NCBI GenBank assembly: GCA_964565335.1
Contig: CAZMEN010000008.1
Span: 1-64,000 of the forward strand
Reading direction: 5' to 3'
DNA from: Litorimonas sp964565335
Lineage (GTDB): Bacteria > Pseudomonadota > Alphaproteobacteria > Caulobacterales > Maricaulaceae
Length of the DNA: 64,000 nucleotides
Shown: positions 36,443-46,210 of the stretch, in pieces
Numbering within the stretch: the first letter of the stretch is position 1
How the letters are laid out: the number at the start of each line of letters is the position of its first letter
Notes under the pieces: model-generated
Database searches by the model: none
The model's input: only the letters and a program-made list of their open reading frames with translations
Told to the model about the DNA's origin: nothing
Made by a program: the position numbers and the translations under genes

Positions 36443-36517
36443 CGTGTTTTAATTATCCGTAGCAAGTGCGCTCCGCCTTAAGAGATAAGGCCGCCGCAAC
36501 GACCTTATCAAACTTTG

Positions 36518-39500
36518 CTAGAACTGGTAACGAGCACCGATTCTGATCCGGCGGTCACCGATGAAACTTGTCCGCCCAAAGCGTTGGCCAGACGCATCAA
36601 TTTGCTGCTCAGCATTTGCTCTTGTGTCCAAGATGTTTGCAACTTGCGCACGGAGCTGGAAGTTCTCAGTCACGTTATACTTGATGGATCCATCTAGGTA
36701 TCCGCGATCCGTTTGGAAAATCGGATTGCCTGTAACGAAGTCACGATAGGAACTGAGATATTCAGAACGCCAGTTATAGGCTAAACGCATTTCCAGTTTA
36801 TCATCTTGATAGATGCCGATGAGGTTAGCGGCGTGATCAGACAAGCCAAGGAAATTATCAACGCCAAAGCGGAAAATTTGCTCGAAACTATCCGGCACAC
36901 CATCACCATCAGCATCGACAACAGGCAGTGGCGCATTTGTTTCCGCATCAATAAAGGTATAGTTAGCCTGAACCCCTAAATTGCCTAACAACCCCGGCCA
37001 GTCATCAAAGAATTGCTGATAGGCAACCTCGAAGCCATGAATTTTTGCTTCATCCTGATTGACGTCTCCGCTGAAAACAACTGGAACAGTACGTCCGTCC
37101 AGGGTCACCGTGTCTATTGTTTGGGTACCATAAATTATATTGTTCTTAATATCCTTCTTAAACAAGGACAACGTCAATGAGTTGTTGTCACCGTAATAAT
37201 GCTCAATAGATAAATCGAAATTATTGGCCTCAATTGCTTTCAGATTTGGATTGCCACCAAAAACGTTAATTTGCGTTAAAGCAATGTCGGTAATTCGTTG
37301 GTCCGGAGGCACAGCAGGGTCATTATTTGTGGCAAACGCAAAAGCCCCGCCCGCGCTTTGGTCAGCCCGAAGCTGATCAATTCTTGGTCGCGTGATAGCT
37401 TTACTTGCCGCAAACCTTACTAATGTCTCATCGTTTAGGTTCCATTTAACATTTAATGAGGGCAACCAGAAATCTTCAGATCCTATCGGTCCAGACCGAT
37501 CCTCGTCGGCTTGCGCGAGGAAAGCTACCGCTTCAGGACTGAAATCAATCGGATTTTGTCCCGCTGCGTTGTTATTTGCTACCTCGTTATAAACGAAACT
37601 ACCGTTCGCTTCGATGTCAGCTTTCGTATAACGGATACCAACATTACCTTCTACAGACATGCCATTGTTAAATTCGTTTCCGAAATCTAAGCGTGCATAA
37701 TAGTTTTGCGTTTTTTCTCTAACGTCACCAATTTGCCCTCTGTTCAGATAGTCAACACCATTTGGCGCATTCGTTCCGTTATTGAAGAGTGGCGCCCAAT
37801 CAGAATATGCGACAACTCCTGGCCCTAGGTCAGGACGATTATTAACAGGTACAAGTGGGTCACCGCTGATAGCATCAACGAATGCACTGTAGTTTTGAAT
37901 CAAGTTTCTATCGGCAAAGATAACGCTCGTGTTATCACCCCTAACGACGCCACCACGTTGAAAGTCAGAGAAGTCTACGACTTCAAATGTGGGGTTCTGA
38001 AGGTCGGCAAAAGGCAAATAGCCACCCGCCCAAACAGGGGCAACAGCCGCCCAGTTTAGCCCAGCCGCTCGGTTGATCTGTTCACGATCAGCATAGCGTG
38101 CACCGAACTTAACTTTGTCGAACCATCCATCGTTGTCGAATTCGTACTCAACATCGCCTCTTACAGCATATAGGTCCCCTTCGTTATCGGCGAATTCGTC
38201 AGCAGCAAATTTCAAGAAAACGTTATTTGGGTCGTCTAATCCACCTGTCAACGGCCCCCTAGCGCCGCCACGACGAAGTGGGTCATTTGTTGGGTCCTGC
38301 ACGAGCGTGACGGATGGGTTATCCAGATCGGCGTTTAATGTGAAATTAGATTGGAAGCGAGATCCAACCCATAAACGCTGTCTTTCAAACTCAGCCGTTG
38401 TTTTGTGAGCATCAAGGTTAACGTATAATCTATCAGACGGGCGCCATTTCACATTCAAGCTTAAATCATCAGTCTTTGATTTATCGATTTGATTGATACC
38501 CAAATTCGTAAATGGAGCTCCTCTTAGTATTGGTTGAAAATCTGTACCAGCCCAGTCCCGTAAACGGTTAGTTATAAGTCCGCTTTGGTATATGCCCGTC
38601 ACAGGAAAAGTAGTTTCGCACAAAGATAGCTCTCGGTTTGGGTCATTAGACCCATTACAGGCAGCGATTCCAGAGGAAACGAAAGGACTTGAAGTAAAGT
38701 CACCGACTAATTGAGTAAGAGAATCACCACTCAGCGCAGGTGGAGGGTTAGCGGGGTCTCCCCAGCTTTCGCCATCTGGGAAAAATTCTAAAGTCCTCTC
38801 ATTGCTGTTGACGTCGTTTTCAATTAGTGAGTATTTTGCTGTCAGCTGGAGGTCACCTGATGGATCTCTCCACTGGCCAGCTACATAGTAACTATCTCTT
38901 TTTCTGTCCACATCATTTGTTCGCAACTGAAATCCGCTGGGGACTGCAATTCGCGTATTTCCAACAGGTATGGGGGACAAAGGCCCAATTTGAAAGCCGT
39001 GCAAATCTGACTTCAACTCTGACGATGAAAACGATCCAAGAAGGCCGAACTCACCCATATCAGTGTCCCAACGATTACCGAGCAAGGCTGAGAAATCAGG
39101 TGCCCACTCATCACGCAAGTCAGTGTACGTGCCGTCTGCTGTAACAACAGCGGTTAGACCATCACGATCGAACGGCTCTAATGTGCGAAGGTTAATTGAA
39201 CCACCAATACCGCCTTCTATTAAGTCGGCTGATGTGTTCTTATAAACGTCAACGGCTCCGATCAACTCTGGTGGGATTGTACCGAAATCAAGAGCTCGAC
39301 CACCATTCGCGGAAAAGGTGTCACGGCCGTTAAATTCAGAACGAACAAGCGTTAGACCCCGAATAAGGTTGCCGCCGCCTTCAGGGGAAGGAAAGTCACC
39401 CGCATTATTATCAGATACATCAAAACGCTGTACCACGACACCCGGAATACGCTGCAGGGCTTCTGCAACTGACAAGTCTGGAAGTGCACCCACATCTGAC

Positions 39501-39730
39501 GCCGTAATGGAGTCAATCGCCGTATCCGCGTTCCGTTTTAAGTCACGAGCGTCTTTCAAAGATTGACGAATACCGGTTGAAATCACTTCATCCGTATCTT
39601 CCGTCGTTGTTTCCGTGCTGTCTTGCGCATAAGCGTTCGACATAAGTCCAAAGCTTGCGACCAAAGCCGTTGTGCCGAGCAAAGCGAGCTTGCTAATTCG
39701 ATCTACAGCTGTGCTTGAATTCAATTTCAC
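36518..39730 (-). CDS. TonB-dependent outer-membrane receptor (Caulobacter type)
   Basis: A 1070-residue receptor in full length. A signal peptide (LALLGTTALVASFGLMSNAYA) is followed by a short acidic linker, the plug (DEVISTGIRQSLKDARDLKR, LPDLSVAEALQRIPGVVVQR, GGIGGSINLRTLEPFD) and a 22-strand-type barrel ending in RRIRIGARYQF, with the terminal Phe needed for Bam insertion. This subfamily imports oligosaccharides in Caulobacterales and relatives and is often next to tryptophan-halogenase-like genes, as here. The gene diverges from the halogenase operon across a 336-base gap containing a LacI-type palindrome, so both sides are probably induced together. The substrate is unknown. Confidence 0.92.
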   Translation of the reverse strand: MKLNSSTAVDRISKLALLGTTALVASFGLMSNAYAQDSTETTTEDTDEVISTGIRQSLKDARDLKRNADTAIDSITASDVGALPDLSVAEALQRIPGVVVQRFDVSDNNAGDFPSPEGGGNLIRGLTLVRSEFNGRDTFSANGGRALDFGTIPPELIGAVDVYKNTSADLIEGGIGGSINLRTLEPFDRDGLTAVVTADGTYTDLRDEWAPDFSALLGNRWDTDMGEFGLLGSFSSSELKSDLHGFQIGPLSPIPVGNTRIAVPSGFQLRTNDVDRKRDSYYVAGQWRDPSGDLQLTAKYSLIENDVNSNERTLEFFPDGESWGDPANPPPALSGDSLTQLVGDFTSSPFVSSGIAACNGSNDPNRELSLCETTFPVTGIYQSGLITNRLRDWAGTDFQPILRGAPFTNLGINQIDKSKTDDLSLNVKWRPSDRLYVNLDAHKTTAEFERQRLWVGSRFQSNFTLNADLDNPSVTLVQDPTNDPLRRGGARGPLTGGLDDPNNVFLKFAADEFADNEGDLYAVRGDVEYEFDNDGWFDKVKFGARYADREQINRAAGLNWAAVAPVWAGGYLPFADLQNPTFEVVDFSDFQRGGVVRGDNTSVIFADRNLIQNYSAFVDAISGDPLVPVNNRPDLGPGVVAYSDWAPLFNNGTNAPNGVDYLNRGQIGDVREKTQNYYARLDFGNEFNNGMSVEGNVGIRYTKADIEANGSFVYNEVANNNAAGQNPIDFSPEAVAFLAQADEDRSGPIGSEDFWLPSLNVKWNLNDETLVRFAASKAITRPRIDQLRADQSAGGAFAFATNNDPAVPPDQRITDIALTQINVFGGNPNLKAIEANNFDLSIEHYYGDNNSLTLSLFKKDIKNNIIYGTQTIDTVTLDGRTVPVVFSGDVNQDEAKIHGFEVAYQQFFDDWPGLLGNLGVQANYTFIDAETNAPLPVVDADGDGVPDSFEQIFRFGVDNFLGLSDHAANLIGIYQDDKLEMRLAYNWRSEYLSSYRDFVTGNPIFQTDRGYLDGSIKYNVTENFQLRAQVANILDTRANAEQQIDASGQRFGRTSFIGDRRIRIGARYQF

Positions 39731-40066
39731 TGATTTCTCTCCCTTGGCGCCCGATTTTGGGCTTTAAACACCCATTTTGGGCTTTCATTATTGTTTCGAG
39801 GGATATTGAACGCCTCAATTACCATTGAATAGATTCAAATCCCCATTCGTCTAAAGCCTAATTTGACAGCGCTGTCAAATGTGTTTGTTTACGGCTTCTA
39901 TCCGAACTTACGGAAAAATTATTAGAACGAAAGCTCTTTTCGTGTTTCAGCCTATACGTTATTTTGTCGCGCACGAATTGGCGCGAGCAACACTCCCAAA
40001 CACTAGCCATTCTTATAAATTTGCGTTAGCGGAACGCCATAATTCAAGCCGACGAGAGGAGACGAT
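39731..40066. promoter_or_regulatory. Divergent regulatory region between TonB receptor and halogenase operon
   Basis: The region has 336 bases with no gene. It contains the LacI-type palindrome at 39861-39880 and must hold promoters in both directions. Near the left side, GGGCTTTAAACACCCATTTTGGGCTTT has a short imperfect repeat of TTGGGCTTT. GAGGAG ahead of ATG 40067 is a strong ribosome site. Confidence 0.6.
39861..39880. promoter_or_regulatory. LacI-family operator, 20-base perfect palindrome
   Basis: ATTTGACAGCGCTGTCAAAT is a perfect palindrome with the central GC/CG step typical of LacI/GalR operators. It lies about 130 bases upstream of the TonB receptor and 187 bases upstream of the first halogenase gene. 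The core TGACAGCGCTGTCA recurs exactly at 46991-47004. No LacI gene is in the window, so the regulator must be elsewhere. Confidence 0.75.
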
Positions 40067-41602
40067 ATGAAAATTCAGACAATTTGCATTCTCGGCGGCG
40101 GCACTGCGGGCTGGATGACGGCCGCAGGACTATCTAATAAATTCAAAGACCTAGACGTTGAAATCATACTCGTAGAGTCCAATCAAATCGGCACCGTTGG
40201 GGTCGGCGAGGCCACACTCCCCCACATTCGGTTTTTCAATAATGCCTTAGGAATTGATGAATGTGAATTCATGCGCGAAACACGTGCAACCTTTAAGCTG
40301 GGCATCGAATTTTGCGATTGGGGCCGCTTAGGGGACAGTTATATTCACCCTTTTGGGGATTATGGCGAACCCATAGAGGGCATCGACTTCCATCATTTTT
40401 GGCTCAGACTGTGGCAGAAAGGTCACAAATCGAGACTGGATGACTACTCATTTCCGATTCTCGCCGCCGAATCCGGTAAATTTCAGCATCCCGGACCCGA
40501 TGCCACGCAAATTGGCTCTAATTTCGGTTACGCCTATCAGTTTGACTCCAGCCTCTATGCCAAATTCTTACGCCGCTATTGTGAAGCTCGCGGCATCAAA
40601 CGCGTTGAGGGAAAAGTCGTAACAACAGATGTCAACGCCAAGACGGGCTTTGTTGATGCCATTATCTTGGAGAGCGGAGAGAAAATTACCGCAGATCTCT
40701 TTGTTGACTGCTCCGGCTTTCGAGGCGTGCTCATCGAACAAGCCCTCAAAACCGGCTATGACGATTGGAGCGAATGGTTGCCTTGCAACCGCGCGGTTGC
40801 CGTACCGTGCGAAGCGCGCGGACCGAGCCTGCCCTATACGCGCGCCACTGCCCGCAAAGCAGGATGGCAGTGGCGTATTCCCTTGCAACATCGCACCGGC
40901 AATGGCCACGTCTATTGGAATGAGTATATCTCTGATGACGAAGCAACGCACCAAGTCATGAGCACTTTGGAGGGCCCTGCCTTGGCTGAGCCCAAACAGC
41001 TCTTCTTTAAAACCGGCAAACGCCGCAAGCTTTGGAATAAAAATGTCGTGGCGATTGGTTTGTCAGGTGGTTTTTTAGAGCCGCTCGAATCAACATCCAT
41101 CCATCTTATCCAAGAAGGCATTACCGCACTGATCGAACTTTTCCCCGACAAAGCCTGTCATACCTCTGATGCTGATGAGTATAATCGCCGTATGGATTTA
41201 AACTTTGATCGCGTTAGAGATTTCTTGCTCTTACATTATGTGGCGACACAACGGGATGACAGCCCTATGTGGAATTACTTCCGCAATATGGTCTTGCCGG
41301 AAAGTCTCCAAGAGAAAATCGACGCTTGGAATTCTCGCGGTTATATTCTGCGCTATGAACAAGGCGTTTTTCTTCCGCCAAGCTGGGTCGCCGTGATGAT
41401 GGGGCAAAACCTTTTACCCAGGGGATATGATCGACGCACAGACACTATGGACTTTAATGATATGTTCCGAAGGTTAGCCGCGATCAAAGACCAAAGTGCA
41501 ATAGCCGTGCAAAATACGCCTGACCAAGCTGCCTATTTATCCCGTATCGGCGCAATGTCTGAGGCTCCCCCGCTCACAGCAAATAATATGAGCCCGATTT
41601 AA
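40067..41602 (+). CDS. Flavin-dependent tryptophan-halogenase family protein 1
   Basis: FADH2-dependent halogenase-like enzyme, 511 residues. FAD site CILGGGTAGWMTAAGL; GTVGVGEATLPHIRFFNNAL; catalytic Lys77 in ATFKLGIEF (PrnA Lys79 equivalent); signature GWQWRIPL (WxWxIP); and GFLEPLESTSIHLI, whose Glu matches PrnA Glu346. All catalytic features are intact. Relatives in Caulobacterales and Xanthomonas loci (for example BrvH of Brevundimonas) brominate indole-type substrates in vitro, but the biological substrate is unknown. It begins the four-gene halogenase run and diverges from a TonB receptor under a shared LacI-type operator. No flavin reductase gene is adjacent. Confidence 0.9.
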   Translation: MKIQTICILGGGTAGWMTAAGLSNKFKDLDVEIILVESNQIGTVGVGEATLPHIRFFNNALGIDECEFMRETRATFKLGIEFCDWGRLGDSYIHPFGDYGEPIEGIDFHHFWLRLWQKGHKSRLDDYSFPILAAESGKFQHPGPDATQIGSNFGYAYQFDSSLYAKFLRRYCEARGIKRVEGKVVTTDVNAKTGFVDAIILESGEKITADLFVDCSGFRGVLIEQALKTGYDDWSEWLPCNRAVAVPCEARGPSLPYTRATARKAGWQWRIPLQHRTGNGHVYWNEYISDDEATHQVMSTLEGPALAEPKQLFFKTGKRRKLWNKNVVAIGLSGGFLEPLESTSIHLIQEGITALIELFPDKACHTSDADEYNRRMDLNFDRVRDFLLLHYVATQRDDSPMWNYFRNMVLPESLQEKIDAWNSRGYILRYEQGVFLPPSWVAVMMGQNLLPRGYDRRTDTMDFNDMFRRLAAIKDQSAIAVQNTPDQAAYLSRIGAMSEAPPLTANNMSPI

Positions 41603-41607
41603 TCAGC

Positions 41608-43080
41608 ATGGCAGGCAGTTTCCCGCATAAAATCATTATATATGGCGACGGCTTGGCTGGTCAGTTAGCGGCAACGGCCTTGCTAAAAGCTCTGCCGAAA
41701 GAAACGGATATCATTCTATTAGGGACACAGGCAGACGCAAAAACAGATATATTTTATGGCTCGGTGACATCACCGTCCATTTACGATTTTTTCCTAAGCC
41801 TTGGGATTTCGGAACCTGAAGTCCTGCTCAATACATCCACGTCATTTTCACTTGGGACGCAATATGAGGCATGGGGGGCTGATAATCGGTCTTGGACGCA
41901 AAGTTTCCATACGCCCCTGCCCCTTTTCGGCACGGTCGGATTTCATCATTATTTGAAACGTCTGTCGAACGCGGCCTCCAAACCTTTTGCCTTATCGGAT
42001 TATATTATGTCGGTTCAGGCGGCAGAAAAGGGCGTTTTCGCACACCCCCCTGAAGGCCAGAAAATCCCGCTCGCAACGGTAAAATATGGCTACCATTTCC
42101 ATCCGTTCGAATGGGTAGAGTTTCTATCACAGCGCTTAAAGCCCTCCCGCATCAAAGAGAAAAAGGGTTCAGTCAAAGAGTTGAATATAGAAAACGGACG
42201 TATCATTTCTCTGACACTCGCAGATGGACAACAGATAGATTCAGACCTTGTCATCGATTGCGGCGGGCAAGACTCGATAATCTCACAGGCCCTTTCGGAA
42301 ACGAATGCACATCACTGGCAAGGCCAGCGCCGCCTAAAAGCTTCAGTGAAGGTGGAGCCAAGTGACGCTATGGAAAGTGTCTGCCGCAAATTGACGGCCC
42401 ATGATAACGGATGGGCAGCCGCAACACCTTTACAAGGAAAAACACATCATCTCACTCTATCAGCGGCGAAAAGCGATGAGACCGATGAGGGGCCTCTCAA
42501 CATTACCTTGGGACGGGTTCAATCCGCTTGGACAGGAAATTGTGTGAGGCTGGGACTCAGTGCAGCCGCTTTGGAGCCTCTTACCCCTGCGCCGCTCATG
42601 ATATTGCAGCGAGATATTGAACGTCTTTTGGAACTTCTACCGGTATCGGATGACATGCGCGTGGAGGAACGAGAATATAACAGACGCTTCGCCGATGATT
42701 ACGATAACGCGGCTTCGTTCCATCGCGCTTTTTTCGGCGAGGTAGAGAACGCCGATAAAGACATAAATTATTGGCAAGATGCTTGCCGCGAAAAGATAGA
42801 TGAAAAACTCATCAATAAAATTACTCAATTTGAAAGCCGAGGCGTCTTTGCGACTTACGATTATGAACCGTTCAGCCCTGAAGACTGGGCCATACTACAT
42901 TTTGGGATGGGACGAGACATGCAACGCTATGACCCCCTCGCGGACCGAATTCCCGAAGCCGCCCTCGCGAACAAACTCTCTCAAATGAAAACCGCTATCA
43001 AACAAATGGCAGATAAAATGCCGCCTCATCAACATTATATGAGCGGCCTGCTTAAATATTTGAAAGAAAAACATGGGTGA
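41608..43080 (+). CDS. Degenerate halogenase-family paralogue (predicted pseudoenzyme)
   Basis: A 490-residue relative of its three neighbours with almost every active-site feature lost. The FAD loop is YGDGLAGQLAATALL rather than GGGTAGW. GVGEAT is replaced by GSVTSPS. The catalytic Lys position reads TSFSLGTQYEAW (Ser). WxWxIP is replaced by GWAAATPLQGK, and the Glu of EPLEST is Thr in LEPLTPAPLM. Yet the frame is open, the length is normal, and the fold-determining parts (VIDCGGQDSIISQAL, REYNRRFADDYDNAASFHRA, FESRGVFATYDYEPF) remain. Conservation of a dead copy inside a tight operon (6 bases after gene 1, 8-base overlap with gene 3) argues for a partner or regulatory role rather than decay. 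Confidence 0.8.
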   Translation: MAGSFPHKIIIYGDGLAGQLAATALLKALPKETDIILLGTQADAKTDIFYGSVTSPSIYDFFLSLGISEPEVLLNTSTSFSLGTQYEAWGADNRSWTQSFHTPLPLFGTVGFHHYLKRLSNAASKPFALSDYIMSVQAAEKGVFAHPPEGQKIPLATVKYGYHFHPFEWVEFLSQRLKPSRIKEKKGSVKELNIENGRIISLTLADGQQIDSDLVIDCGGQDSIISQALSETNAHHWQGQRRLKASVKVEPSDAMESVCRKLTAHDNGWAAATPLQGKTHHLTLSAAKSDETDEGPLNITLGRVQSAWTGNCVRLGLSAAALEPLTPAPLMILQRDIERLLELLPVSDDMRVEEREYNRRFADDYDNAASFHRAFFGEVENADKDINYWQDACREKIDEKLINKITQFESRGVFATYDYEPFSPEDWAILHFGMGRDMQRYDPLADRIPEAALANKLSQMKTAIKQMADKMPPHQHYMSGLLKYLKEKHG

Positions 43081-44590
43081 CCCTCAAAAATCCAGTTTAA
43101 AAAATATCGTCATTGTGGGCGGCGGATCAGCGGGCTGGATGACAGCGGCGGCCTTGTCGAGCATGCTCGCCTCTCACCCGATTACCATCACGCTAATTGA
43201 ATCTGACGCAATTGGCACAGTCGGCGTAGGCGAAGCCACTATCCCTGACATGATTAATTTCAATGCGCTTTTGGGTATTGATGAAGCTGAATTTCTAAAG
43301 GCTACAAATGGCACGATTAAGCTCGGTATTGAGTTCAGAGATTGGGGACGCAAAGGGGAGGCCTATATCCATCCCTTCGGTAATATTGGCGTAGACATGC
43401 AAGGAATTGATTTCCACCAATACTGGCTTCATGCAAAGGCAAATGGAAATAAAGCCCCGCTAGAAGATTACAGCATCTCCTCTATAGCTGCCAAAGCGCA
43501 TAAATTTGTCAGGCCCAGTAATGACCCGCGCTCCATTTTATCGCACCTTAGATACGCCTATCATATTGATGCCACGCTCTATGCTAAATATTTGCGAGGC
43601 TATGCCGAAGAACGCGGCGTGGTGAGGCGCGAGGGCATCGTCAACGATATTACGCAAAACAATGAGAGCGGGGATATTACCCAACTGACCCTAGAATCAG
43701 GCGAAGTCATTGACGGTGATTTCTTCTTTGACTGCACAGGCTTTCGAGCGCTTCTTACGGAGAAAACTCTACGAACACCTCTCAAGGATTGGCGGCACTG
43801 GCTTCCTTGCGACACAGCGCAAACGGTCGCGAGTAAACGCCAAGGCCCGCTTATTCCTTATACGAAAGCGACCGCTCACACCGCGGGTTGGCAGTGGCGC
43901 ATCCCGACACAGACGCGCACAGGCAATGGACATATTTATTCTAGCCAATACATGAACGATGACGAAGCAATCAAAATTTTGATGGATAACCTGGATAGCG
44001 AAGCCTTAGCTGAGCCCCGCAAAATTCGTTTCAAAACAGGATGCCGCGAAACGTATTGGAATAAAAACTGTATCGCCGTTGGCCTCTCGGCCGGGTTTTT
44101 GGAACCACTAGAGTCTACATCGCTTTATTTAATTCAGATGGGCATCAGCCGGTTCATCAGCCTCTTCCCAACAACTGAAGTATCAGATGTTGTCAGAGCC
44201 GAATATAATCGACAAATGCAAAAAGAGTTTGATCAGGTTAGAGACTTTATCATCCTGCATTATGTCGCCACGGAACGTGACGACAGTCCGTTTTGGAATT
44301 ATTGCAGAACCATGGATATTCCTGATAGTCTAAAACACAAAATAGAGTTGTTCAAAGAGGCCGGACGGGTCTTTCCTTATGACGACGAGCTCTTTTCAAA
44401 ACCCAGCTGGATTGCCGTCTTCTTGGGGCAAAACCTTAGCCCGAACACCTATGATCCGATTGTGGCAGGTCTGCCAATAGAACAAGTTCAACATAGTTTA
44501 AATTCCATGCGCAACGCTATGGTTCAGACCACCCAAAAAATGCCAACACATGAAGTTTATCTTAAACAACATGGCGCCACCCACACCTAA
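43073..44590 (+). CDS. Flavin-dependent tryptophan-halogenase family protein 3
   Basis: 505 residues with intact halogenase features: FAD loop VIVGGGSAGWMTAAAL, VGVGEATIPDMINFNALL, Lys83 in GTIKLGIEF, GWQWRIPTQTRTGNGHIY (WxWxIP) and GFLEPLESTSLYLIQ. Asn-Gly-Thr precedes the Lys where genes 1 and 4 have Ala-Thr-Phe, a difference near the active site. Its start lies within the last 8 bases of the degenerate paralogue, so translation is coupled. Substrate differences between the three active copies are possible but unreadable here. Confidence 0.9.
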   Translation: MGDPQKSSLKNIVIVGGGSAGWMTAAALSSMLASHPITITLIESDAIGTVGVGEATIPDMINFNALLGIDEAEFLKATNGTIKLGIEFRDWGRKGEAYIHPFGNIGVDMQGIDFHQYWLHAKANGNKAPLEDYSISSIAAKAHKFVRPSNDPRSILSHLRYAYHIDATLYAKYLRGYAEERGVVRREGIVNDITQNNESGDITQLTLESGEVIDGDFFFDCTGFRALLTEKTLRTPLKDWRHWLPCDTAQTVASKRQGPLIPYTKATAHTAGWQWRIPTQTRTGNGHIYSSQYMNDDEAIKILMDNLDSEALAEPRKIRFKTGCRETYWNKNCIAVGLSAGFLEPLESTSLYLIQMGISRFISLFPTTEVSDVVRAEYNRQMQKEFDQVRDFIILHYVATERDDSPFWNYCRTMDIPDSLKHKIELFKEAGRVFPYDDELFSKPSWIAVFLGQNLSPNTYDPIVAGLPIEQVQHSLNSMRNAMVQTTQKMPTHEVYLKQHGATHT

Positions 44591-44616
44591 GTTCTATCCG
44601 CAATTAAAGACACACC

Positions 44617-46125
44617 ATGCAAGATCAGCGTATTAAAAACATTGTCATTGTCGGCGGCGGGACAGCCGGATGGATGGTTGCGGCGGGATTGTCACGCCTC
44701 ATCCCCAGCAAAGATATCACTATCACTTTAATCGAGTCGGAAACTATCGGTACTGTCGGTGTCGGCGAAGCCACGATTCCCCACATCACCTATTTCAATA
44801 AGCTTTTAGGATTGGATGAAAATGAATTTATCAAAAAGACAAATGCCACTTTTAAACTCGGGATTGAATTTGTTGACTGGAATAAAAAAGGCGACCGTTA
44901 CCTCCATCCTTTTGGTGATTATGGCTTACCTATGGATGGGCTCAGATTCCATCATTTCTGGCATCGTTATAACCGGATGGGCTTAAGTCACTCACTGGAT
45001 GACTATTGCCTTCAAATCTTGGCAGCCCAAGAAGAAAAGTTCCAACGACCTGATATGAATTTGAAGAATTCTCCATTAAATTCAATCGTTTACGCATTTC
45101 AATTTGACGCGTCCCTCTATGCGAAGTTCATGCGAGAATTTGCCGAAGCGCGCGGCGTAACGCGTATAGAAGGCCGTATTACCGAAGCGGATCAAGACCC
45201 TGAGACAGGGCACATTACAGCCGTTAAAATGGAAAATGGCACTCAACAAAGCGGTGATTTTTTCATTGACTGTTCCGGCTTCCGAGGGCTTCTAATCGAG
45301 CAGACTCTGAAGACAGGTTATGATGATTGGAGCGCTTATTTACCTTGTAACCGCGCCATCGCTCGTGCGAGCGAGTCAATTGGAGACCCCCTTCCCTATA
45401 CGCGTGCGACGGCCAAAGAGGCGGGCTGGCAGTGGCGCATTCCGCTGCAATCGCGCGTTGGTAACGGTCATGTCTATTGCTCTGATTTCATCAGCGATGA
45501 AGAGGCTCTCGACACGCTTAATGAAGGAATTGAAGGAAAGCCGATTTCAGAGCCCAACTTTCTACGCTTCACAACGGGTATTCGGAAAAAAACATGGAAC
45601 AAAAATGTTGTCTCAATAGGATTAGCAGCAGGGTTTTTAGAGCCGCTGGAGTCCACCTCTATTCACCTAATTCAGACGGCAATTGCTCGGCTTATGGCCA
45701 ACTTCCCTGACAAGACTTTCTCGCAGGCCAATATAGATTATTTCAACGCCAATACACTTGCTGAATATCAACAGGTAAGGGATTTTCTAATTTTGCATTA
45801 TTACGCTACTGAACGGGATGATAGTCCGTTTTGGAATTATTGCCGCACGATGGATGTCCCTGATACGCTTGAAGAACGGATCGCTCTCTATAAGGATAAT
45901 GCTCGTGTCTTCCGACGTGACAATGAAATTTTCGGAGAAACGAGCTGGCTTGCTGTGATGCATGGCCAGGGCCTTACGCCTCGGTCTTATCACCCTATGG
46001 CTGACGCCTTACCAGAAGACGTTTTAAAACAAAGAATGAAACAATTGGAAACTGTCACCCAAGCCTGTCTCGCCCAAATGCCGTCACATCAAAGCTTCAT
46101 AAATCAGCACTGTAAAGCGGTCTAG
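44617..46125 (+). CDS. Flavin-dependent tryptophan-halogenase family protein 4
   Basis: 502 residues. FAD loop IVGGGTAGWMVAAGLSRL, TVGVGEATIPHITYFNKLLG, Lys80 in ATFKLGIEFVDW, GWQWRIPLQSRVGNGHVY, and AAGFLEPLESTSIHLIQTA give a complete catalytic set. It is more similar to copy 1 than to copy 3 by eye (shared SLYAKF, CSGFRG, YDDW). It follows copy 3 by 26 bases and closes the halogenase run. The next gene is a TPR-like secreted protein, which in related genomes also accompanies these clusters. Confidence 0.9.
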   Translation: MQDQRIKNIVIVGGGTAGWMVAAGLSRLIPSKDITITLIESETIGTVGVGEATIPHITYFNKLLGLDENEFIKKTNATFKLGIEFVDWNKKGDRYLHPFGDYGLPMDGLRFHHFWHRYNRMGLSHSLDDYCLQILAAQEEKFQRPDMNLKNSPLNSIVYAFQFDASLYAKFMREFAEARGVTRIEGRITEADQDPETGHITAVKMENGTQQSGDFFIDCSGFRGLLIEQTLKTGYDDWSAYLPCNRAIARASESIGDPLPYTRATAKEAGWQWRIPLQSRVGNGHVYCSDFISDEEALDTLNEGIEGKPISEPNFLRFTTGIRKKTWNKNVVSIGLAAGFLEPLESTSIHLIQTAIARLMANFPDKTFSQANIDYFNANTLAEYQQVRDFLILHYYATERDDSPFWNYCRTMDVPDTLEERIALYKDNARVFRRDNEIFGETSWLAVMHGQGLTPRSYHPMADALPEDVLKQRMKQLETVTQACLAQMPSHQSFINQHCKAV

Positions 46126-46210
46126 ACCGATAAAAACTTACCAATCAATTATTTGATGTAATTAAATAAATAGGGTATAAGGGTGGCGTTAGAATTTTGA
46201 GGATTTAATC

